From Dirofilaria immitis (taxonomy: Eukaryota; Nematoda; Chromadorea; Rhabditida; Onchocercidae): DNA of 64,000 bases. The position numbers were made by a program, and so were the translations under genes. The first letter of the stretch is position 1. The number at the start of each line of letters is the position of its first letter. Shown piece after piece: positions 13,391 to 25,125 of the stretch. The DNA lies in NCBI GenBank assembly GCA_024305405.1, contig JAKNDB010000068.1:4778001-4842000 (forward strand). The letters are read 5' to 3'. Below the pieces are notes generated by a model. The model did not search any database, was not told the origin of the DNA, and saw only the letters and a program-made list of their open reading frames with translations.

Positions 13391-16306
13391 ATGGACGATA
13401 AGGCATCATCAATTTTACGGCCAGGTCAAATTTTTACTCATCATCATAGGAAATATAAAATACTGAAGCAAATTTGGTTAGGGCCATTTAGTGAAGTATT
13501 GATTGTTCAAGAAGGTGATGGTAATGGACGATTTGCGATGAAAATTGAAAAACCAATGATCCACAAAAGTAATTAATGACTTATCAGTGATTTGATTTGA
13601 CAAACAAAAAAATTAAAAAACAAATTTACTTTTTAAACATATTTCGATTAATTTTTAGTAATTTTTTCTATTTCATATTACGTTGATAATAAGATCAAAT
13701 TACACATAAATGAACAAAAGCAGACGAAAAAAAGCAAAAAATTAACGAATACTTTAATTTAATAATTTTAATCCATTACTACAGTAATCCATTACTACAA
13801 TAATGCATTTATCTAATATATAGACATAAATTTTGTTATTCAATAGATAATAAAAATATGCAAGGGTCAAAGTTTAAACAGTATGAGATAAATAATTAAC
13901 ATATTGCTAGTTAGAAGCAATAAATACTCAACAACCAATAAATATAGGAATCAAATTTTTTGTAATATATAACGAATTATTAATTATGGATGATAAATAT
14001 TTAACAATTGATAAATATATCATGATTAATAGAGAGGAATTTGTTGATGCTTTTAGATCAGTGTTAAAATTGGATGTTTTTGTTTTACGTGAATTTCAAA
14101 AGATCAAAGCGATTGGTATTCCACAATTAATTGCCCAAGGACGTACTAATCAAATTAAATATGTTATTATGCAATTACTTGGTCCAGATTTGGGTAAATT
14201 ACGTCGTTGCTTACCGGGCAAAAAGTAATACTTAGTTATTTGAAAGTAGAATTAGAATTAAATTTGAGATTATAAAGATTAATTTAATATAAGAGATCAA
14301 GAATTATTATTAAAATATAAAATTTAGATTCAGTTTAACAACTGCACTTCGTCTTAGCATTCAAACGTTAGATCGAATTGAAACACTACATGATAGGGGT
14401 TGGCTTTCCTGTGATATTAAAGCAAATAATTTTGCTATTGGTTTAAAAGATGATAATCAAACAATTTATATCTTTGATTTTGGATTCGCTAGACGTTACA
14501 GGTAATTGTAGATCACGTATTACGTAAATTTGTTTTTAAATATTACACGTTAAGTGCAATATAATATTTCAATTTCGTATATCAGATATTTTGAACTTCT
14601 CAATGAATTTATATTGAATATTTAAATGTATATCTGAACATAATAGAAATATCATTACTATTTAAATCAATCAATTTAATATTATTTAAATAAAAAAAAA
14701 GAAAATAAATGTCAGATAATTTAGTAAAAAAAAGGCTATAAAATTAACAATTAAATTAATTAATAATTTATTAAATATAATTTAAGAGATAAACAAGGTA
14801 AATTTTATCAACCACGAAATTCAGCTGCTCTTATGGGATCTATTTATTATTCATCATTAGCAGCACATGCATTCAAAGATCAATGTCGAAGGGATGATAT
14901 CGAATCTTGGTTTTATATGGTTTGTGAATTTATTAAAGGTAAATTAATATTTCATTTTCAAAGTAAATAATACATGTATTGTCGACATCTAGTTAGGTTA
15001 CTTTCTTACTTATTTTAGTTTTATATAAATTCAAAATTTAAGTGTACAATGAATCGATATAACTAACGTTAAATGTAAAGTATATCCTTCAAATATTTTA
15101 TCATTTATCTGTTTGAAAATGTTTATTTTATACAATATAATGCATACTGCTTAAATAATTTAACTTGATAAACATTACTCTAAAATAAAAAATGAATGAT
15201 AGTATCAGAAATAATCATTGTGCCAAATATTTCATAAATTTTATCACTTTACAATGATTTCTATACTTATGATTTCTTCTAAGAAATGATTTTTCTATAT
15301 CACCATATTAAAATTATAATGATGATGATTTCTTAAAAATTATTTTAGGTCCACTTCCATGGGCAAATGCAGATGCTCAAGATGATTATTTATTAATTGG
15401 TGAATGGAAGCGTTATGCGAGATATAGTGGACGATATGATTTACTTAAGGATGTACCGGAAGAATTTGATAAAATATTGGAAATGATTGACAATATCAAG
15501 TAACTATTTACAGTATATGTATTCATTAATTTAATTCATTAAATGATTACTATAATTTACTTATATAATTAATTAACGACATTATTCATAAATTATCGCA
15601 AATTAAATAATATACATAGGAATAGATATCACTGTATTTATAAGATTGTATCAAATATGCTTCTAGTCTAGTTAATAAGATTAAGTAATAATTAATTAAT
15701 AAGAAATAATATTTTTGATTTAAAATTATTATATTATCAATGTTTTTATTTATAAATAATAATATTTAAAATGTGTAATATGCAGATATTATGAACGACC
15801 AGATTATCGTACAATCCGTAAATTTATTAATAATATTTTTGAAAGATTAAAGGTAAACATTTTGATATTAAAAAATTTTTTTAATTCATTATTTATTTAT
15901 TTATTTATGAAACCATCTTTTTATGTTGAAATAAGAAATTCTGAAATAAATTTTCCAAAACGAGATATATAATGGAAAATTTATTACTTATAAACCAAAT
16001 TATAAATTATAAGATTGAAAATTTTGAATAATTTTTTGATTGAAATAGATGTCTTGGATTGTTTCCAAATGATTTATTTATTGTATTATTTAAAATTATT
16101 TTCCTAATAATAATATAATTAATCGTTAATTAATCTTATCCCTTAATCTTAATTAATAAAATCTATGAAGATCTAAATATTAATTTTAAAAAAAAACGGT
16201 TTCATCTTATTTGCTTATTATTTTCAAATCGTTTTTTTTAAAGCTTAATCATAATACACCATTTGAATGGCAAACAAATCCAAGTCTTATTCAAAAGCAT
16301 CAGTGA
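13391..16306 (+). CDS. casein kinase 1 / tau-tubulin-kinase-like protein kinase
   Basis: Seven exons keep one open frame: 13391-13568, 14035-14224, 14328-14501, 14787-14938, 15349-15499, 15786-15852, 16244-16306 (stop TGA), 324 residues, almost only a kinase domain. CK1-family signs: the lysine in FAMKIEKP, the stretch MQLLGPDLGKLRR, catalytic-loop DIKANNFAIG, DFG as IFDFGFARRY, and late CK1 motifs SIYYSSLAAH, RRDDIESWFYM and GPLPWAN. Nematodes have greatly expanded this family, often in the germ line. Oddities: the glycine loop is degenerate (KQIWLGPFSEV, no GxGxxG) and the HRD arginine is replaced (WLSCDIK), while the catalytic Asp, Lys and DFG remain. Activity is therefore possible but uncertain. 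The acceptor at 14034 was chosen over 14032 because only it keeps the frame. Confidence 0.93.
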
Positions 16307-16899
16307 TCGGTGATCAAGGTCAATCATGCTTTATTAACTATCGTCTACGAGAACTGAGAAGAGAAGCAGATGATATGATCTTTCTATGATAAATTATGCC
16401 GTGATAATGCAGACATTTTATTCTTATCTATTCAGTTATTCTTAGCCTTTGCTTCTTCCTTTTAACATAAAATTTCTTCTATCAAAATTCTAATAATGTT
16501 TAATGATATGTATCACATATACTCAATTATAATATTTCTAAATTCTATTTAATGATAAAAATTTATTTCAAATAAACGGAATTATAATAAATATAAAAAT
16601 TTCTTATGTTTTATCTTCTTTTTTTTAAGAGAAATTTACAATAAAATTTATAGCTATTGTTGCAAATGTTTATATTTGTTCAATTCTATTTGTAAAATTT
16701 ATTATTACTGCTTATCATTTGTTTTCATATTATCAACATTTTTACTATATTATTTGTTATAATAATATTGATAAGATAAAGGAAATTACTAGCATTTAAG
16801 TGATATTACTTCGTATATTTATTCCAACTAAAACCTTAAGAATGAATAATTACTAAAAAATCTAATCGACTAATATTTGATAACTTGATCGATAATAAT

Positions 16900-16903
<4 letters not shown>

Positions 16904-16932
<29 letters not shown>
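16904..16932. repeat. GA dinucleotide microsatellite
   Basis: About 14 uninterrupted GA units downstream of the kinase gene. Confidence 0.97.
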
Positions 16933-16935
<3 letters not shown>

Positions 16936-17119
16936 ATTCATTAAATTCGTTGATTTATTACTAAATTTTTTTTACAAATTAATCGCAATTTATATTTCTC
17001 ATTTATTTATATGAAATAAGATATTTTTCTCTTACGATTCTTTCTAAGTTTAAGTTAGCATCGATCAAGTTTTTTTAGTGCTTCGGCTCAGATAAAATTA
17101 TATTACGATATTAGATTAA

Positions 17120-17215
17120 TAAAATCTATAGTATAAAAAAATTTCTCATCGCTACAGCATGTTTTTGTAATTATTATCTCAATAAAGAAAAAATTTTTAT
17201 ATTTAAATACAAAGA
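17120..17215 (-). pseudogene. decayed 5' end of a small secreted-peptide gene copy
   Basis: Read on the minus strand, this stretch aligns with the upstream region of the peptide gene at 19629 and of its relative at 23374 (shared blocks around TTTAAATGCAAATAT). The ATG at the matching place gives only seven codons before a stop. It is most likely a broken tandem copy. The alignment was made by eye and is short. Confidence 0.35.
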
Positions 17216-17435
17216 TATATTTTAAACAGACATAATTAAATTCGATAAATTCCGATAATATAATTTAATTCTTTTTTAAAAAATTCTATCATTTCGCTGA
17301 TTTGAGCATTACAACGATTCTATTAATCACATTATAAATGCAAAAATCTGTAAAAGATGCAACGAAATTTAAAATTTCATTTTTCTTTTTAGATTGTACA
17401 AAAATAGAAAAATAATTTTACTTTTGCAAATTAGC

Positions 17436-17503
17436 CATAATGCAAGAAATTATATTGGACATAATGCGAGAAATTATATTGGTTATAATGCGAGATTTCT
17501 TGG
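17436..17503. repeat. tandem repeat, 24-base unit x about 2.8
   Basis: Three copies of a unit with core ATAATGCGAGAAATTATATT, starting at 17436, 17460 and 17484 (third one partial and diverged). Confidence 0.9.
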
Positions 17504-18570
17504 CAATGAATTTTGCTAAACAAATGATCAAATTATTGTATTATATATTTTAGAAAGTTTTAATTAAATCCTATTACTTTTATAACAATTAATTTTACCA
17601 AAACATCATTTGGTAAAATAGCCTGAATTTCGAGGTTAATTGAAGATTTTAAATCTTTAAAATAGTACTTCATTAATAGATGAGTAATCTTTTGTAAATT
17701 AAAAAAGCAATCTCTCAAGTTTGAACCAATAGAAATATAAATCATTAGTTATCTTCCTGTTTTTGTAACTTATAGCAGCAAGTAAAAAACAACATCCCTA
17801 TGAACATCAGGAACAGGTCGTACAACTTCGTAAATAACATCAAGCAGAACGAGTGAAGAACAGTGCATGTGTATGCATTTAGGCTATTTGCACCGATGCT
17901 TATATGAATGCCTAGGTGAAATATAAGCCTAATATGTATGAAAATATAAACTCAATGCTAGAGACGAAATGCTTTTCAGCATCTGATTTCTGATATTGTT
18001 CTGTATCAAAGCCATTTAGTTTTATAAACTTAACTAACCAACAAATTTTGGAACGCCTAGATATAGTCCTATTATTTATAGATACATAAGAATCATTAAA
18101 ACTATTTCGTTTCTTTACCATTATGCAGTTTGATTCAGCAGTATGAACTTCTCTATCTGGAATAGGTTTGTTTTTCGATTTTAGTAAGATTATACTTCAG
18201 AATTGTATATAACAGTTACATGTGCTAACTAATCGAATTTTTATTTAAAAAACATTAAAAATATATTTTTAAAAATTTCTCATTTTTTTCTTGTATTACA
18301 TTTATTATCGATTGATTAATCAAATCAAACTTTTAGATATGTAAAAGTAAAATTTATCTCATTCATTTTATTAGTTTGTCACTGATACAGATAAAACAAA
18401 TTGATAATGTTTTTATTAAATGATTAGATTTCGATTATCTAATTAGCAGTGTATACATGTATTTTTAATATAATAATTAATAGTTTAAATTTATGATATT
18501 AAATTTATAGTATAGATTTTTCTAAACCTATGAACGACGGAAAATGTAATGAACAAAAAATATTCATCAT

Positions 18571-18619
18571 AAAATTGAGATGATATCCTCGTTTTGCAAA
18601 ATTGAGATGATATCCTCGT
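18571..18619. repeat. tandem duplication, 27-base unit
   Basis: AAAATTGAGATGATATCCTC occurs at 18571 and again at 18598. No coding role seen. Confidence 0.92.
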
Positions 18620-18995
18620 AACAATTAGTTGACAAAAGATAACACAAGTGTGGTAATTTAATCAAACTTCTATTTTTGTTAAAAATTTCACAGTATCAAT
18701 CCTTTTTGCATTATATATGATAAGTAACATTTTTGGTGATAATGAAAAAATTTGCATGATAAGGATTTTATCTCTGTTTATTCCTATTTGTTTACTGGAA
18801 TAAATAAACTTCTTTTTAATGGCTTTTGTAGTTTTTTCTGAAGAAACCATGATAACGGGATAACGGAATAAAAGTAATAATTCAATATCAGAAATGCTAA
18901 AGGAAACAAAAAATTTTAATTTTATTCAAAATTTTGCAAAATCATACGAATTGTTAAAAAAAAAAAAAAAAGGTACACAAAAATAACATTACTTC

Positions 18996-19234
18996 CATGT
19001 AAAACATTAAAGATCGACCTCATCAAAATCATTGTCTTCATAATTATGTTCGCGATAATCCTGAAAGAAAACAGAAGGATTGTTTTGAAGGAATTGTTCC
19101 TAATCATTGATACTTTCATGCAAAAATTAATGATCAACCTCATCAAAACCATTATCTTCATGATCATATTCGTGATAACCCTGAAAAAAAAAAAACGAGA
19201 GGATTACTTGGAAGGAATTATTTCCAATGATTAA
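18996..19234. repeat. tandem duplication, about 120-base unit carrying the last exon
   Basis: Two adjacent diverged copies (about 18996-19113 and 19116-19234). Shared blocks include ACCTCATCAAAA, TCATTGTCTTCAT/CATTATCTTCAT, CGTGATAA and GGAAGGAATT. Each copy contains a full last exon of the minus-strand peptide gene plus its acceptor. Confidence 0.85.
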
Positions 19235-19629
19235 TGGCGCTAATGATCACTGCTTGTTTTCTTTCTTAAAATTTTATCTTTGTTTTTGAAATATTCGTAT
19301 TTTAGACATAAGGTTGAAATAAAATAAACGCAAACATACATTATGTAAGTGAGTTTCCACTGAGCTTGATGCATTAGAAGTCGTTTCATATTCCTTTAAA
19401 TCAAAGAAATAAAGATTTTGAATTCAATCTTTTCCTAATCATCATATTTTAGATAAGAAATAATCAAAGAAAAATATGAATTTTCTCTCTTCTAAGTTAA
19501 ACTAATGGGAATTATTCGTAACATTACGAATTCTTGAAAATTACCGAATCGTTTCTCTGCGACATTGCTAATAATATCATCGTACCAAGAATGCAATACA
19601 ATAATGGTGATGTAAAAGGCGCTTTTCAT
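19007..19629 (-). CDS. putative small secreted acidic peptide with two alternative last exons
   Basis: Not a recognised family. Exon 1 (19528-19629) starts with a signal-peptide-like stretch, MKSAFYITIIVLHSW, and ends at a GAATTC|GTAATG donor. Exon 2 (19340-19393) encodes the Ser/Thr/Asn-rich EYETTSNASSSVETHLHN. Exon 3 (19127-19180) encodes GYHEYDHEDNGFDEVDH and a stop. All joins are phase 0, giving 69 residues. A second, tandemly duplicated last exon follows at 19007-19060, with its own TTTCAG acceptor and its own stop, encoding DYREHNYEDNDFDEVDL; it could be used instead of the first. The mature peptide would be strongly acidic (Asp/Glu with His/Tyr), suggesting a secreted metal-binding or signalling peptide, but function is unknown. 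Decayed relatives lie at 17.1, 23.3 and 23.7 kb. Expression is not proven. Confidence 0.5.
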
Positions 19630-20752
19630 TGTTGTAAGATGTTTTCGGAATTGATATCTTAATGAAGAAAAATTTTGGACTTTAAATGCAAATATATATC
19701 GTAATGAATAAAAATAACGATACGATACTGATGAGTCTCGAAATTGAAATCTTTAAGATCTGATTATAATTTGCTAATTATTTTACAAAAATAGAAATGA
19801 AATCAAATAAGCATGTAGAATACAGGGAATAAATACATTATGAATTTTAATTAGTTTCATCGTCCTTTTAAATGAAATGAATTGAAGATTAATCGTTGTT
19901 CTATTTTTAAAAATACCATTAAAATAATTTGATGAAAATAAATTTTGCTCAATTGGCATTTTATGCTTAGATTTTATTGTATATTTTAGAAAGCAAATAT
20001 ATCATGAATTTTTTAGAGCAAATATAATATATGTAATTAAACTGTAACAAATCAATAGCATCAAATAAAACTTCCTGAAATGCACAATAGAATATGATAA
20101 ATATTACTGCAGCGATCATTGTCATAAAGCATCCTTTTTCTTCTTTTTTCTTTTAAATCATAATGTAATTATAAGGATACAGTAAGATTTTAAGAAACAA
20201 ATTATTGATGCTTTTGGGAATGAAACTATTTCATTAATCTATTTGTAGTAGTGAAATAGTAAATGAAAGGAAAACTTATATAAAATTTGCTTCTACTTCT
20301 AACTTTCATTCATTATGTGAAAAATTTATGCATAATTTCTCTATCTAATTTCCGTAATTATTTGATCATATCTGTTGACATTGATACTTTCGTTTTTCTT
20401 TTTCTTTTTTTTCGATCAATTTTTAAAATCAATGAAAGGAATGAAAATTACAAATGGAAAAGTTGAAGCAAACAACAAATTAAGAATTTATCATTTAATT
20501 CAATTCAACACATACTACAATAGATGGATACGGTATATGGAAAATAATTCTTTATAATATTCCGTCGAAATATTTTAATAAATATTATTTCTTATTTAAA
20601 ACTTCATATATTTGAATTTAAATTTTTTTACTTCTTAAGGATTCATTATTCAGAAGTTTTATTATTGTGAAAATATTTGATTTTTATTCGTACAAATAAA
20701 TTTTAGAATACTGTATTAAGTAACTTTTATCAATTAATAAAGGAAAATAATA

Positions 20753-20840
20753 GATAAAGTTTATTTTTTTAATCAGCATTAATGGATAAAGTTTATTTTT
20801 TTAATCAGCATTAATGGATAAAGTTTATTTTTAATCAGCA
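20753..20840. repeat. tandem repeat, about 34-base unit x2.6
   Basis: Three copies of a unit containing GATAAAGTTTATTTTTTTAA followed by TCAGCATTAATG, the last one shortened. Confidence 0.92.
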
Positions 20841-20956
20841 AATGTTTAAATATCCTTGCTTCTTATAGAATTCATTCTTTTCATATTTTTTCTTTTTAAA
20901 TTTGCTTCAATTAAATTTAGGCGCAAATGATCTCCATAATTACTAAAAATGGAAAA

Positions 20957-21051
20957 ATGAAACAATAAAAAGATACAGTAATGAAACAATAAAAAGATAC
21001 AGTAATGAAACAATAAAAAGATACAGTACAATAATGAAACAATAAAAAGAT
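20957..21051. repeat. tandem repeat, 24-base unit x4
   Basis: Four nearly identical copies of a unit with core AATGAAACAATAAAAAGATA. The long open frames seen on the minus strand here are caused by this repetition and are not genes. Confidence 0.93.
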
Positions 21052-23233
21052 AATACATATATACATAGTATAATATAAATGATTATAAAATAAGATTAGG
21101 AACATTTCGCCAATAAATATAATTGAACTTACAAAATAAAAATTCTGAATTTAAGAATAAATATTATATTATCATCTCTAAATTTCAATTCTATTTCTAG
21201 CTTTCATTTAAAGTTTAATTTTCAATTTCTTTTAATCATTTATATTATACTATGATATTGTTACTCAGAACGCACAATATGAAATAATAGATTCGGTCTA
21301 AATAGAATTGCAACCGTACAAACTTAAATTTAAGGAGCATAAAAAGTCTTAATTCGAATTCGAATTATTAGAATTTCATAAATTTAAGTGGATTTTATTA
21401 ATATTTATGAAAGTTTTCGTGCAAGTTCAAAATAAACAAGCTAAAATCATTTTTTTGAATTTTGCTGCGTAAATACGGCATTCAATAATTGCTGCGAAAT
21501 CATACGTGTAACACACGTACAAGCGTAAGACTCAATGATAAGTACGTGAATATGATTTGAGACTCATATATACTAAAAGGGAAAATATTTAGCTAATGAA
21601 GAATTCAATTAACAAGCAGTTATCTGGTGATATTTGCATATCAGACTTTTTACTATTTCTATTCATCTAAAGTATTAATCATATCAGTGCATTAAATGAG
21701 AAAATACAATTATCGAATGCTCTTTTAATGATGATCGAATAGAATTTTTTAGTTTACTGTGCTCGCAAAATTGTGAAATACATCTGATATGCCGAATAAA
21801 AATTAGAATTAACAATCATCTTCTGATAGTGAAATAGATGATGGGAAATTAAAAGTATCTTTATTGATGAAAAGATTGGATATGATAAATCGATTAGATT
21901 GATAAAATTTTATAAAGAATAAGAACTAGCGAATCGATAATGATAAAAAAATATATCACCGATCCTTAAATTACATTTAAGTTTCCAAATCTGTCCATTT
22001 AAGTTTCAGAATCTGTTCTAAAATTTATTCTTCTTGCAAATGATTTTAGTTGCCGAATAAAAAATCCCAAGTAATCCATGCAAAAATTGTGTTAAAGAAG
22101 TATGCTAAGGAAATTGGCAGTCTAAAAAATGATTAAAACTTTTTTATGATACTTTAAAGAATTTGTTCCTGGTGATAAGCTAAAATAGTTTTATTTATAT
22201 TTTTTCATCTGTTATTGTCTTTAAATTATGAATCTATTTTTGAAGTATTTGAATTCGAAGATATAAAATCACTACTTCAATTTCATCAAGCGCCAAAGGA
22301 AAAATGATAGAATTTGCAATTATTGGACCGTAATTATCAACAACACCAACTGATTATAACAAATGTGGATTCTCAATAAGATATTTCAAATGAGAAAAAC
22401 TTGAATGCTCTTTTAAAGATTTTGCTTTTAAATTCTTTTCAAATAAAAATCCCTTCACCAATATTTGCTGTAAGAAATATAAGAGTTGTCTGAGTCGCAA
22501 TATATAAATATATACATTTATCAATTCTTTATCAAATGATTATAAAATGAAAAATTAAAATTGATCACACGGAGGAAAATGCCGAACATATTTTGTCAAT
22601 AACAAAATTCATTTTTATTTAACAATAAACATTATCACATTTTATGGAACAAAATACGAAAATAAAATCATTTTTCATCAACTTAATTGCATAAATATGA
22701 TTAAATTCGATAATATCGCCAGTGCCATAACTTCATCAATCATAAAGTTTTGCCATTTCTGAAGTGAAAAATTTTCTGAAATACTTTAACAAAGCAATAT
22801 AAATAGCGTAATTGTAAGAAAATATCGGAGATAAATTTGCTTATATAGCATTGTTACGCTAATAATAAAGCCCTTTGGTTATCAATTAGAAGGCTGTTAA
22901 GCGCGAAATTTATCAATGAAATTATAGGATTTTTCATTGATAGATGTTCAGATAAGGCGATGTAATCATTGTTTTTATTGTCATCATCATAATCTCATTC
23001 TCGTTGATGTTATCGACAATGTTAATAGTGTTGCTTAAATCGTCAATACTAATAGTATCGCTCAAGTTGTTTGCGCAAATTTCTGAGGGCTCTTGAATAA
23101 ATTAATTTTCATTTCTTTTAAAAACTCGTTGAAAATTCATAATTTTTCACCTTGTTTAGCGTGATAAAATAGAACTTTATGCTATCAGTTGATCATTTAA
23201 TTTTTAGCAAAAATTAATCACAAGGTGATATAT

Positions 23234-23374
23234 TTAGTTTTTACTTTTTCGAACCAAATTAGTAGGAATTATTTGTAGGAATATGGATTCTTGTAAAATT
23301 ATCGATTTTGCCAATACTACTAGCTTGCCGAGAATGCAAAATAATGACAATGACGTGAAAAGTGTGCTTTTCAT
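23234..23374 (-). pseudogene. relic or paralogue of the small secreted-peptide gene (first exon)
   Basis: An open frame of 46 codons starts with a signal-peptide-like segment, MKSTLFTSLSLFCILGKLV. Both its start and the DNA upstream (23380-23440) resemble the peptide gene at 19629. After the hydrophobic part, the DNA keeps aligning with the first gene past its donor. A possible second exon lies at about 22930-23090 on the same strand, rich in Asp/Asn/Ile, but the phase of the join could not be settled. Either a functional paralogue with a different structure or a decayed copy. Confidence 0.4.
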
Positions 23375-23616
23375 TATTCGGGATTGATAACTGAAGGAGA
23401 GATTCTAAGTTTAAATGCAAATACATATTTAGCAAGTGAAATTAAAGTTGCAGATTTTTATTCTTCTTTAAATTGCCAAGATGGAAAAAATAACCTTTCC
23501 TTATGCAAATATGTTAGAAGTTGAGAAAAAAAGTTTTTGGAAATGAATTATATTGCGTATTTTTGAATGTTTTGGTCAAATATGTTGTTGACATTGTTTT
23601 ATTGAACGTTTAATTA

Positions 23617-23730
23617 TTAATTCTTCCATCGCATAAATGATGAAAATCGTAAAATCACAGTTAATGCAGTATTGTCGCAGAAATCGCTAACAATATCATC
23701 GATACTAGAGTCGTAGAAAAAAGCTTTCAT
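23617..23730 (-). pseudogene. third fragment related to the small secreted-peptide gene
   Basis: Starts MKAFFYDSSIDDIVSDF, echoing the DDIISNV segment and nucleotide order of exon 1 at 19.6 kb, but the hydrophobic core of the signal peptide is gone and the frame runs into a stop after 37 codons. Most likely a broken tandem copy. Confidence 0.35.
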
Positions 23731-24904
23731 GTGCGTATTTATTGATCAGGAAGGTCATCAAGCGCAAAACAGAGCAAAAAATAAACAATGAAAAATGACT
23801 GATCTATTGTTGAACAAAGATTAAAATTTATTACGGTCAACATTTTTCATGTTCAATCGTTTTGTCATTTTACAATCATTTGGTGAAGAATTGATAAATA
23901 GTTTTTTAAGCGGGAAATAATGGCTGTTTGATTAATGATACTATCCATTCATCAAATTTATATAAATAAATTTGTAATTGTAATAAACATACGACGAAAT
24001 ATTTTTTTCATATTTTATTATAATAAATCATAGGAAATAATAAGAATATTTGATTTGAACATAAACAATGATGATAAATTTTTGTAAATTAATAATGAAA
24101 TGTTCAAAATTCAATTTCGATTAATACAATTTACAGAAATTGATTGAATGATTGATGTTTGATAAATTAATAAATGATAACATCAGGTGGATATTTCTTT
24201 GAATTTATTAATTTATTAAGAAAATACAAGTTAAACTGCAGTTTATTATTTTTTCTTCTAATGTTTTGTTATAATAAAAGATGGAAAAATAAATTAATAT
24301 TTCGTTGCATACTTATTAGCAATTTCCAGTTTATTTATATAAAGTAAAACAATTTTTATTTTTTTAACAATTCTTTTTAAGCTTTCATTAGTCTTAATCG
24401 GTTTTTCAATTCTTCCTCCCAAATATAATATTAATATTACTACTGCTATTATGGTACCAATAAAACCTATATTATAGAAATATTTTTATATTTCAAACTA
24501 AATTTTAAATTACTTTAAAATGTTATCCTATTATCGTTCACAGACGTATTAATCAAATTATATAACGACTGATAAATACTTAGAAATTTTCAATCAAATC
24601 TTATAGGTATAAGTAAGTAATCTGAATTATATGTCGTAATTAATATATCAGATTATCTTATCAATCACTTATCTTTATAAAAAGATTATGCAAACTGAAC
24701 TTAAGGTCGAGTAAATCATCATCATAAAGGAATAAGAAGATAATATCTACTAATCGAATTTTAAATAGTTTATATCCAGAAATAATAAGGTAAGTTCTTT
24801 TACCAGTCAACAGCATTTTATAATTGAATGTATGAGATGTAAAGATGGGAAGAAATTCACCAAGTATTGAAATAAATATATAATTATTATGGTATTATTG
24901 ATCA

Positions 24905-25125
24905 CTGGTAGTGCGATTGATGCGCTGATCTGCTTTGGCGTGCATCGGTAAATAATTTGTGATAGGTAAGTTTCTAGTCAAACGATGATCTCATTCATTT
25001 TCTTCCCACCTTTTCTTCATCCAAAATGTGAAGTGAGGCATAACCTCACATCAAATCTCGCTGCAATAATTCAACTGAGGCCGCCGCATTCGACCGCAAT
25101 TTCTCTTCATTTTAACCGATCAATT
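24905..25125. other. GC-richer pocket with a small hairpin, possible non-coding RNA
   Basis: In otherwise A/T-rich DNA, 24905-24948 and 25020-25125 are clearly richer in G/C. Bases 25033-25049 form GTGAGG-CATAA-CCTCAC, a perfect 6-bp stem with a 5-base loop. The sequence does not match tRNA, U1, U2, U4, U5, U6 or SL RNA as I know them. Could be a structured RNA, a regulatory site or a remnant exon. Confidence 0.3.

Larger units (their letters stand above)
16307..19006. other. gene-poor region with repeats and a decayed gene copy
   Basis: No confident gene. It holds a GA microsatellite (16904-16932), tandem repeats at 17436-17503 and 18571-18619, and near 17120-17215 a sequence related to the upstream end of the small secreted peptide gene at 19.6 kb. 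Open stretches of 60-70 codons on the minus strand (17560-17745, 17912-18121, 18662-18850) show no recognisable motif. Confidence 0.5.

Noticed and set aside
20846..21105. Two overlapping minus-strand open frames of about 65 codons with repeated hydrophobic segments
   Set aside because: They are shadows of the 24-base tandem repeat at 20957-21051.
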